DNA from: Lewinellaceae bacterium
GTDB lineage: Bacteria; Bacteroidota; Bacteroidia; Chitinophagales; Saprospiraceae
Direction: 5' to 3'
Length of the DNA stretch: 64,000 nt
NCBI GenBank assembly: GCA_020636075.1
Contig: JACJYO010000006.1
Location: forward strand, 248,001-312,000
A program made the position numbers and the translations under genes. Below, in pieces: positions 43,401-55,400 of the stretch. The notes under the pieces were generated by a model. That model did not search any database, had not been told where the DNA came from, and saw only the letters and a program-made list of their open reading frames with translations. The stretch's first letter is position 1; every line of letters begins with the position of its first letter.

Positions 43401-46400
43401 CTTTGTGCCGCTGAACGTAAATGTTCCGGCCGATGTGGTGGTGAATATGCCGCTCGGCGCGCGTTTCCGCCTGAGCACCGACCCGGTAGCGCCCAGCTCG
43501 GCCGAAGGCCCTGCGCCCGACGGTGAGGTGGAAGACTACCAGATTGTGGTGGTTGCTATCGATTATGGCGATTTGCCGGACAACGACCAACCGGGTTCCT
43601 ACCCGACCAACCTGACCGACGGTGGCGAAGGCCCGGGTGCAGGCCACATCGTAGTGCCCGGCATCAAACTCGGCAACCGTGTGGATGGCGAACCAAACGG
43701 GCAGCCAAGCGCCAGCGCCAATGGCGACGATAACAACGGCACACCCGATGATGAAGACGGCGTGGTATTGCCCATGCTCATTGAAGGCGCTTTGGTAGAT
43801 ATTCCGGTAAGCGTGATGAACATGCGTGATATTGATGCCAAACTGACGATTTTCATTGACTGGAATGGCAACGGTTCGTTCGAACCCGGTGAAATGTATT
43901 TCACAACGGTATCCTCCGGCACGAACGGCATTGTAAATGTGCCGGTGCAAGTGCCCGTAGGCCCGCAACTGAACACCGACCTCGGCATCCGCGTGCGCCT
44001 GAGCACCGACGTCCAGGCTTCGATGTCGCCGACCGGCCTCGCGCCCGACGGCGAAGTAGAAGACTACTTTGGCCAGGTGATGGCCTTCGACTGGGGGGAT
44101 TTGCCTGACCTGAACAACGGCGTTGGGTATGCCACCAACTCGAATAACAACGGCGAAGGCTTCGGCCCAAGCCATAAGATCATTGCCGGCCTGAAACTCG
44201 GCGCCAGCGTAGACGGCGAACTAGACGGCCAGGCCAGCGCCAACGCCGACGGCGACGATACCAATGGCGACGACGAAAACGGCATCGCGGCGTTCCCGAC
44301 CTTCCTGGCCGGCGAAGCAACGACGATCAATGTCAACGTCATGAACATGACCGGCGACCAGGCCGTGCTTTTCGGCTTTATCGACTGGAACAAAGACGGC
44401 GATTTTGAAGATCCGAATGAAAAAGTAAGCGTAAACGTGCCCGACGGTACCAACGGTATCATGCCGCTGAACGTTACCGTGCCGGAAAATGCCGTGCGCA
44501 ACATGCCGCTTGGCGCCCGTTTCCGCCTGAGTACCGACGACGTGGCTGCCGGTACGCCGGAAGGCCCCGCACCCGACGGTGAAGTGGAGGACTACCTCGT
44601 GGAAGTGATCGCTTACGACTATGGTGATTTGCCCGACAGCGGCCCGGGAACGGGTCCGGGTAACTACGAAACCACCCCCGGCGATAACGGCCCCAGCCAC
44701 AAAGTGGTGGACGGCATCAAACTCGGCAACAATGTCGATTTTGAACCGGCCGGCCAGCCTTCGGCAAATGCAGACGGCGACGACCTCGCCGGCGCCGACG
44801 ACGAAAACGGCGTGCAGCTGCCCATGTTTGAAGTGAATGTTCCGGCCGATATTTCGGTGACGTACATGAACATGACCGGCGGCGATGCCAAACTGACGAT
44901 TTTCATAGACTGGAATGGCGACGGCGATTTCAACGATCCCGGTGAAATGTATGCCACGACTGTTGGCAACAACACGACTAATACGACCATCAGTGTCACT
45001 CCGCCTGCAGGTGCTGTTTTGAACCAAAATATCGGCATCCGCACCCGCCTGAGTACCGATGCCCAGGCTTCCATGAGCCCGACCGGCCCCGCGCCCGACG
45101 GTGAAGTGGAAGACCAACTCGCACAGGTGATGGCCTTCGACTACGGCGACCTTGCCGACGATGATGCCGGCGGCGCGTATCCGACCAATGACACGGACGG
45201 CGGCGAAGGTGTCGGCGCCAGCCACAAAATTGTGGCCGGCCTGAAACTCGGCGCTTCCGTTGATCCCGAAACCGACGGCCAGCCCAGCGGCACGGCCAAC
45301 GGCGACGATGCGAATGGCGGCGACGACGAAGACGGCGTGACCTTCCCGACCCTGTTTGCCGGCCAGCCGGCCAACCTGACGGTGACGGTGATGAACATGA
45401 CCGGCGCACCCGCCGAATTGTTTACCTACATCGACTGGAATAAAGACGGCGACCTGGATGATCCGGGCGAAGTAACCCAGACCTCCATCCTGAACGGCAC
45501 GAACGGCCCGGTCCAGGTGACGGTGAACGTGCCCTCCACGGCGGTGATCAACATGCCGCTGGGCGCCCGTTTCCGCCTGACCAACGACCCGGCATTCGAC
45601 GGCGAACCCACCGGTCCGGCCGGTCCGGGTGAAGTGGAAGACTACTACGTGCAGGTAGTTGGCGTCGATTACGGTGACTTGACCGACAATGACGCCCCGG
45701 GTTCTTACCCGACGAATACCACCGATGGCGGCGAAGGCGTGGGCCCGAGCCATATCATCGTGGATGGCCTGAAAATTGGCCCAAGTGTGGATGCCGAAGG
45801 CAATGGCCAGCCCAGTAGCGGCGCTAATGGCGACGATCTCGCCGACAGCGATGATGAAAACGGTATTGCAGCCTTCCCGCAATTTACCGCCGGTGAAAAT
45901 GCTACCGTGACGGTTAACGTGATGAATATGACCGAAGACCCAGCCAAACTGACCGGCTTTATCGACTGGAACGGTGATGGCGACTTTAACGATGCCGGTG
46001 AAATGGCGTCCGTAGAGGTGTCCGACGGTACGAATGGCAATGTGGACCTGATATTTAACGTGCCGGTCAATTCCGAACTGAACGAAGACCTGGGCGCGCG
46101 TTTCCGTCTGAGCACGGATGCGCAGGCCTCCATGAGCCCGACCGGCCCTGCGCCCGACGGTGAAGTGGAAGACTACAACGTGCAGGTGACCTGCCCGGCG
46201 ATCGTAAGTGTGAGCGCTTCCACACCGGAAGTTTGCCCGGATTACGAGTTTGACGTGACGATTACCCACACGCCCAGCCTTGGCAACCTCGGCATTTACT
46301 ACAGCACCAACGGCGCGCTCACGGCCGCAGCGTTGTATGACTTTGCCAACCACGGCGCCAACGGCATTTTGCCGCTCGAGGAATTTATCGTGACGGGCGA

Positions 46401-49400
46401 CAACCCGACCGAGATTTACAACCAGAAGATACCGGCCTTTGGCAACTTTACGATCTATGCCATTTTAGCAAACGGAAATCCGTTTGTCAGCGATCCGAAT
46501 TGTTTGCCCATGGCTTCAACAACAATAACTGTTGTGGATGACAACCCGCCGGCAATTACCTGTCCGACCGATGCTACCGTTGAACTCGATGGTACCATTA
46601 CGGGTGGTTTGCTGAACGGCCAGCCCGACCTGGCAATTGTTTCCAGCGGCCCCTGTGGCGTTACGCTGGATTACACCCAGCCGGTAGGCACCGACGATTG
46701 CCCGAACCCGCTGACCCAACTGGTCGCTGGTTTTGGCGCAGCACCAAACTATTACGAATACAACGGAACCTACACCTCTGTGTGGCAGGTGACGGATAAT
46801 GCCGGCCATACGGCCAGCTGTGCGTTTACGGTGGTGATCGAAGACCCGATCCCGCCGGTAATTACTTGTCCGGACGATCTGACGATCAACACCGATCCGG
46901 GTGAATGTGACGCGGCAGTGACCTACGCCCATCCATTGGGCGGCGACAACTGCCCGGGCTTTACCTTTAACCTCGTGCAGGGCCCGCAATCGGGCGACGA
47001 GTTCCCGCTTGGTGAAACCACAGTGCAATACCAGATCACCGACGACATGGGTAACACCACGACTTGCTCCTTTACGGTGATGGTGGAAGACAAGGAAAAA
47101 CCCGAGATCAGCTGTCCGGACGATGTGACGGTTTACACCAGTTCAGACGGATTGGGTGATTGCGCCGGCATGGTGCCCAACTTTATTCCGGGCACGATTG
47201 CTACGGACAATTGCACCAGCCCGCTGACCAATTTTGTGCAAAGCCCGGCTGCCGGCACCTCGGTGAACGGTACGCATGGTCAGCAATTTGACATAGTAGT
47301 CACAGTGACAGATGCTGCCGGGAATGCCAATTCCTGCGAACTGGAAATTACCCTGATAGATGATGAAGCGCCGACACTTTCGCCGCCTTCTACTCCGGTT
47401 AACGTTTCCTGCGCGCAAAATGTACCGGCTATTCCGGTGCTGACGCCGGCAGATAATTGCGGCATTGGTCCGGACAACCTGGATATTGATTTTTCGGAAA
47501 CAATCACGCCAGGCACTTGCCACGATCAGTTCACCCTGACGCGTACCTGGATTGTGACCGACAAAGCCGGAAATACGACCTCGCGCGTACAGGTGATCAA
47601 TGTAAACGATTATTTGGCGCCAAACTGGAACCAATCCGCTCCGGCTTCGCCATTGGCTTTCCAATGTGCGGAAGACGTGCCGCCGGTACCCTTGCAAACG
47701 GCAAACGATAACTGCGGCAAACCTATTTATGTAGACTTCAACGAAGTACTCAGCCCGGGCACTTGCCATGATCAGTTCAGCATCACCCGTACCTGGACGG
47801 CTATGGATGCCTGTGGCAACGCAACCACCCGTACGCAGGTGATCAATGTGAACGATACCCAGGCGCCGGTTTGGATAACACCTGCGCCTCAGGCGAATGT
47901 TGAGGTGGAGTGCGCTGATGATGTACCGCCGCCGCCAGTACAGCTGGCGCGCGATAATTGTGCAAAACCGGTTGATATCGAATACACCGAAATCCTGAAC
48001 CCCGGCGATTGCCACGATCAGTTTTCGATCCTGCGCATCTGGACGGCTGAGGATGCCTGTGGAAATCTCAGTTCCCGGACACAATTGGTTATCGTGACGG
48101 ACATCAAACCACCTGTATGGATCACACCTGCTCCTACCGAGTGGATCATGCTCGAGTGTGCCGAAGATGTACCGCAAGTTGCCTGGCAGGAAGCCCGCGA
48201 CAACTGCGGTGTACCCCTGGATGTGGAATATGTTGAAATTCACGAACCGGGTACCTGCCCGAACGAATTCAATATTATTCGCTATTGGACGGCTGAAGAC
48301 AACTGCGGTAATTCAACCCAGCGCCAGCAGGTAATAATGGTGAAAGACGATAAGGCGCCAACCTGGCTGGAAGAAGCACCGCCATCACCCGTGAATGTTT
48401 CCTGTGCGGAAGATGTGCCGGCAGTGCCGGTTCAAACGGCTACGGACAATTGCGAACCGGTAGTTTATGTAGATTTCTCTGAAACACTTACTCAGGGTAC
48501 TTGCACGAACAGCTACTCCCTGACCCGTACCTGGATTGCCATGGATGATTGTGGAAACTCAACCATGCGCCAACAGGTGATCAATGTCAGTGATACGGAA
48601 AAACCGGTGCTGACGGGTATTCCGGAGCAAGCCTCCGTGTATGTGGAATGTTCTGAAGATGTTCCGGCTGTACCGGCTGTGAGTGCCACGGATAATTGTG
48701 ATGCTCCGGTGGATATAGAATTTACGGAAGTTGAAATCCCGGGTACCTGCCCGAACCAGTACCAGATTGTGCGTACCTGGACGGCAGAAGATGTCTGTGG
48801 AAACACCGATATTTTTGTGCAAACAATTACGATTTCCGATACGAAAGCGCCTACCTGGAACGAGGCTGCGCCAGAACCACTGGTGCGGGTTTCCTGCTCG
48901 GAAGATGTGCCGCCAATCCCGGCGCAAACGGCGTCGGATAATTGCGACAAACCGGTGGATCTTGAGTTTAACGAAAGCATCGCGCCGGGTACTTGTGCCA
49001 ATCAGTTTAGCCTGACGCGCACCTGGACCGCTGAAGACGATTGTGGGAATATTACCACCCGGGTGCAGATTATTCAGGTAAATGATGGGGAAAAGCCCGT
49101 CTTGCACGGCTTGCCTGCGGACGCTCTGGTACAGGTGGAATGTGCGGATGCCGTTCCGGGTGTTCCGGTGGTAACGGCAACGGACAACTGTGCCGAACCA
49201 ATTGCCCCCGACTTCTCGGAAGTGGAAGTGCCTGGCGCCTGCCCGAATCAGTATACGATCATCCGTACCTGGACAGCAGAAGATGACTGTGGTAATTCCA
49301 CCTATTTTGTACAAACAATTATTGTAAACGATACCGAAGCGCCAGTCTTGGGGGTAACGCCGCTCGATCTGAACCTGGATTGTATCGAAGACGTGCCGGC

Positions 49401-52400
49401 CGCACCGGCCCAGTGGGCTACGGACAATTGCGGGGTGGTATTTATCGATTTCTCGGAATCGGCCGATCCAGGCCCGGCGAGTTGCCCGAACAGCACGGTG
49501 ATTACCCGTTTGTGGATTGCTTCCGACCTTTGTGGTAATACTTCGTCCTGGTGGCAAACCATTACCGTGCAAGACTTGGAACCGCCGGTGTTGGCAGTCA
49601 CGCCGATTGATTTCACCGTTGAATGTTCGGATGATGTGCCCCTTGCGCCGAACCAATCGGCTACGGATAACTGTGGTGTGGTCAACGTTGACTTTGCTGA
49701 GTTCGTTCAGCCGGGAGGCTGCGAAAACCAGTATGTCATCGCCCGCCGCTGGATTGCCACCGACCTCTGCGGCAATGCCGACGAACACTGGCAATTTATT
49801 ACGGTTTACGACGACAAGGATCCCGTGCTCCCGACCAGACCGCTGGATATCCGCGTGGAGTGCGCGGAGGATGTGCCAAATGCACCCGTCCAGATTGCGA
49901 CCGATAATTGCGGGATTGTTTTCACCGATTTTTCGGAAGAGATCCAGCCCGGCAATTGCCCCAATCAGTACGTGATCGTACGCGGTTGGGTGGCTACTGA
50001 CCTTTGTGGCAATTCCGATGAACACTGGCAATACATAACAGTGGATGATTCCAAACCACCGGTATTGCTTGGGTTGCCAGATGCGGCTGTCTTTGTCGAC
50101 TGTTCGGAAGATGTACCGGGAGTTCCGGTTGTTACGGCAGTTGATAATTGTGCTGCACCGGTTGATATCGAATTTAGCGAAGTGGAAATTCCGGGCACTT
50201 GTGCCAACCAGTACATCATCATGCGCACCTGGAGTGCCGAGGATGTCTGCGGAAATTCCGCCCGGTTCGTCCAGACTATCGTGGTGAGCGATACGGAAGT
50301 GCCGGTGTTAATTGGGCTGCCTGCAGATGCCGTGGTCAATATCGTATGTTCCGAAGACATGCCGGCGGTTCCGGTTGTTACGGCAACAGATAACTGTAGC
50401 GTGCCATTCATGGTTGATTTCAGCGAAGTTATTATTCCGGGCACCTGCCCGAACCAGTATTCGGTTACGCGGACCTGGAGTGTTCATGATGACTGCGGCA
50501 ACGCGACGAGTTTTGTGCAAACGATCAACGTCAGCGACACGGAAGCCCCTGTGCTGCTTGGGCTGCCTGCCGACGCTGTAGTGAACGTGGAATGTTCTGA
50601 AAATGTGCCTGCTGTTCCAATGGTACTGGCAACAGATAATTGCGATGTTCCCTTCCTGGCTACCTTTAGTGAAGTCGAAATCCCGGGCACCTGTCCGAAC
50701 CAGTACAGCATCACGCGTACCTGGACGGCGCAGGATGATTGCGGCAACTCGACGAGTTTTGTGCAAACGATCACGGTGAGCGACACGGAAGCGCCCGTTT
50801 TATCGGGTCTGCCGACCGACGCCGTGGTGAACGTGGAATGTTCGGAAGATGTGCCGGCAGTACCGGTGGTTACGGCCACTGACAACTGCCAGGCGCCTAT
50901 CGTGGTTGACTTCTCGGAAGTTGAAATTCCGGGTACCTGCCCGAACCAGTATGCGATTACGCGTACCTGGACAGCACAGGATGACTGCGGCAACGCGACC
51001 AGTTTTGTGCAAACGATCAACATAAGCGATACGGAAGCACCCGTGCTGAGTGGTTTACCTGCAGCAGAAGTCAATGTGGAATGTTCGGAAGATGTGCCGG
51101 CCATGGCACAACCAACTGCCACAGACAACTGCGGCGCACCGGTGGATCTGGAATTTTCGGAGAAAGTAGTTCCGGGTACCTGCCCGAACCAATACAGTGT
51201 GGTGCGCACCTGGACGGCTGAAGACGCCTGTGGCAACGCCACAAGTTTTGTGCAAACGATCAACGTAAGCGATACGGAAGCACCTGTGCTTTCCGGCCTC
51301 CCGGCAACAGCAACCATGCAGGTTTCCTGTGCGGATGACGTACCGGCTGTTCCGGCGGTCAGTGCTACCGACAACTGCCAGGCGCCCATCGTGGTGGACT
51401 TCAGCGAAGTGGAGATTCCGGGTTCCTGCCCGAACCAGTACAGCATTACGCGTACCTGGAGTGCTCAGGATGACTGCGGCAACGCCACTTCCTTTGTGCA
51501 GACGATTATTATAAACGACGACATTGCGCCGCTGATGAGCTGCCCGGCTCCTGCTACTGCCCAGTGCAGTGTAGACGAGGTGCCGGTGTACGACAACCTG
51601 GCCGAGTTTAACACGGCAGGCGGTACAGCGAGCGATAATTGTGGCCTTGATGCCGGTACGTTTGGGCTGTTTAGCCAAACACAGGCAGGTAATGTTTATA
51701 CCAGAACGTATACGATTTCGGATGCTTGTGGAAACAATGCTACCTGTACCCAAACGATCACGGTGCTGGATACCGAAGCGCCGACGTTTGTGAACTGCCC
51801 GGCCAATATTACTGTCGGAAACGATGTGGATAAATGCGGCGCCAACGTGGTCTTCTCCACGCCAATCGCTGAAGACAACTGCGATATCGTGACGGTTACA
51901 CAAACGGCGGGTTTGCCGAGCGGCAGCCTGTTCCCGGTTGGTCAAACGGCGATCACCTTCACCGCAACCGATCCGACAGGCAACACTGTAACCTGCGCCT
52001 TTGTAATTGAAGTGATGGATATGCAAACGCCAACGGCGGTTTGTACGGATTTGACTGTTGACCTGGATAATGCCGGTCTGGCTGCTATTTCTGCCAACCA
52101 AATTGGTGGAAACAGTACAGACAACTGCCCGGGCACCCTGAGCCTTGCACTAAGCGCAACGAATTTCAATTGCGCAAACGTCGGTGCAAACAGTGTGACC
52201 CTCACGGCAACAGATGGCGCCGGAAACAGCGCAATCTGTGTGGCTACGGTAACGGTGCGCGACCTGATTCCGCCCACCTTCACCTGTCCTGCTACACAAA
52301 CACTAAACTCCTGCGACGCCCTGGTACCCGATCTGGTGGCCCTGATCACGGATGCTGCGGACAACTGCGGTGTAGCGACGATCGTGCAAAACCCGGTAGC

Positions 52401-55400
52401 GGGCACCGATTTCGGCAATGCCAGCGGTCAGTCTGTCAACGTGACGATAACGGTAACGGATGTCAACGGCAATGTGGCCACCTGTGTGGTGCCGGTGTCG
52501 ATTGTGGACAACGTAGCACCGGTCTTCACGAACTGCCCGACGACGATGGTGATGGTTGCCAACGATGTGGACAAGTGCAGCGGCAAGTTGAACTGGTCGA
52601 TTCCGGTGGCTACGGACAACTGCACCCTGACATCCATTGTGCAAATTGCAGGCCCGGCCTCGGGCACAGCCGTACCGGTTGGCCAGCCGCAAACGGTGAC
52701 CTACCGCGCCTTCGACGCCGCGGGCAACTCCTCCACCTGCGCCTTCCAGGTCCAGGTAGTGGATACGCAAATACCGAACATCGACGACGACATCGTGATG
52801 CCGGCTAATGTAACGGTGGAATGCAACAACGTTCCTGCCCCGTACGTGCTGACCAACGATGATGTGAACGATAACTGTACGGCTTCTGAAGACCTGGTGA
52901 TTGTGTTCACGGAAGTGCGCACCGACGGCGACTGTCCGTTCAACTACGTGCTCACCCGCACCTGGACGATCACCGACGAAGCAGGCAACCAACGCAAGCA
53001 CGTTCAGAAGATCACGGTACGCGATACCACAGCGCCAACGGCAGTCTGCCAGAACGCTACGGTAACACTGGATAAAACCGGCAACATCACGATCACGGCA
53101 GCACAGATCAACAACGGCTCTACGGACAACTGTTCGCTGGCGGCCAACCTGACGCTGAGTGTGAGCCCAAGCGCATTCACTTGCGCGAATCTGGGTCCGA
53201 ACGTGGTAACGCTGACGGTGACGGATGAATGCGGCAACAGCGCAACCTGCACGGCCACGGTAACAGTGGAAGAAGGCATTGCGCCTTGTGATCCGCAGTT
53301 CAATGCCGTGACGACTTGCATGAACAACGCGACAAACCAGGATAACGGCCAGTTTATGGACGTGATCACGGTGAAAGCCCTGTCGGGTCAAACCTGGACA
53401 CTGACGGCCAATACGGGTTTGTATTCTGTAAACAGTGCTGCGCCACCGGTAGCGCCACAAGCGCTTGGCACGGGCATGGTACTCACGATGGGTAACAATG
53501 ACGGCATCGACAACGACGGTGACGGCCAGACAGATGAAGCCGACGAGATGGTGTACTACACGCTCAAAGGCTTGCATGTGGAAGGCGTAGGCTACCAGGT
53601 CACGTTGACCAACAACCTGGGCCAGGTGGGTACGATCGCCAACAAAGCGTACTACCCGTCGCCGTACTTCACGAATCTGGAAGATCCGTTCTGTATTGAA
53701 ACACCGCCCTTCACCATCGAGGTAGGCGAGTACAACAATGCACAGGGCGTGGTCACGCAGATCACGGTGAACGGCGTAGTGACGAGCACGTTTGACGCTG
53801 GCGCTTTGGGCATCGGTTTCCACACGGTGACGGCTACCTTCGATGCGGGCAGCGCAACAACCAATTTGGTGATCAATGGCCAGTTGGTGGGTGGCACGAA
53901 TGCGGAAGCACAAGCCGACCCGGGTTGCCAGCAAACGATCACGAAGGTGGTACAGATCGTAGGCACCCCGACGACCATCGTGTGTAACGACCTGGTGCAC
54001 CTGTCACTGGATGCGGATTGTGTGGAAGATGTGAACCCGGACGACGTATTGGAAGGCAGTTACGGCTGCTTCGACGACTACTCGGTGGTGATCACCTACC
54101 CGGCCGGTACGAACAGTTACAACCCGCCGAACCGGGTGGATGCCACACATATCGGCAAGACGCTGAACTACAGCCTGGTGCACGCCATCAGCGGCAATGT
54201 CTGCTGGGGCCAGATCAAAGTGGAAGACAAACAGGCGCCGAAGCTGAGCTGCCCTGCGGATATCACGATCGCCTGCTCGGAATCGACAGACGTGACACAC
54301 ACAGGCAACGTAGGCATCGAGGATTGCAGCGCCACAACGACGCAGATCGACGACGAAGTGCAGGACATGGGCAAGTGCAGTGACCCGCGCTCGATCATCA
54401 CACGCACGTTCTTCGTGACGGATACCTGGGGCAACCAGGCCGCTTGCACGCAGACGATCACGGTGATTCCGTTCGACCTGAACGATGTGCTGTTCCCCGC
54501 CGATGTGACGGTGAACTGCGAAACGACCTACGGCAACCCGGCAGCCACTGCGCCCACGAGCACCGGCGCGCCGAGCCTGAACGGCGCCTCGATCGTCGGC
54601 AGTGTGCTGTGCGATGCGAAGGTGAACTTCACGGATACGCATTATGACGGTTGTGCAGGCACGTATTCGATCCTGCGGACCTGGAGTGTGCTGAGCGATT
54701 GTTTGCCCGTAGGGCCGAACAACCCGCGCACGTACGTGCAGCGCATCACGGTGGAAGACGTTACGGGCCCGCAGTTTGCCTGCCCGGGCGATGTGACGGT
54801 ATCGGTTGATCCGTTCAACTGCTGTGCGACGGCAGCCCTGCCGGACATGATCGTGTCGGAAGGCTGTTCGAACATCACGGATTTGGAAGCCAAAGTGACG
54901 GGCATCGATCCGAATACGGGCAATGTGATCACCTTCACGGTGTCCGGCCATCTGGCCGACTTCCCGGGTAACAACCACTGGGATCCGGATACCCTGGCCG
55001 TGTTCAACTACACGCAATGCCTGCCGATGGGCACCTACACGGTGCGCTACACGGCGGCTGACGGTTGCGGCAACACCTCGAGTTGCGAGTTCCAGATGAC
55101 GGTAGCCGACCTGGTACCGCCGGTATCGGCCTGTGATGAGTTCACGCAGGTGGCCCTTGGCGGCAACGGCGAAGCCCTCATCAATGCCTCGACCTTCGAC
55201 GACGGTTCGTACGACAACTGCGCGCCGGTTGAGTTCAAGGCACGCCGGATGAACGACAACGATTGCCAGGACAGCGACTTCTTCTACGACCAGGTGAAGT
55301 TCTGCTGCGACGATGTGAACGATACGATCACGGTAGTCTTCCGCGTGTACGACGTGGATGTACAACCGGGAGCGGTTGGTCTGGACGAATACGAAGGCCA

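Noticed and set aside
44221..46353. Minus-strand open frame of 710 codons
   Set aside because: Its periodic sequence simply mirrors the GEVED repeats on the opposite strand; there is no start context or domain.
52303..54000. Minus-strand open frame of 565 codons
   Set aside because: It is a shadow of the adhesin coding strand with no recognisable fold or signal.
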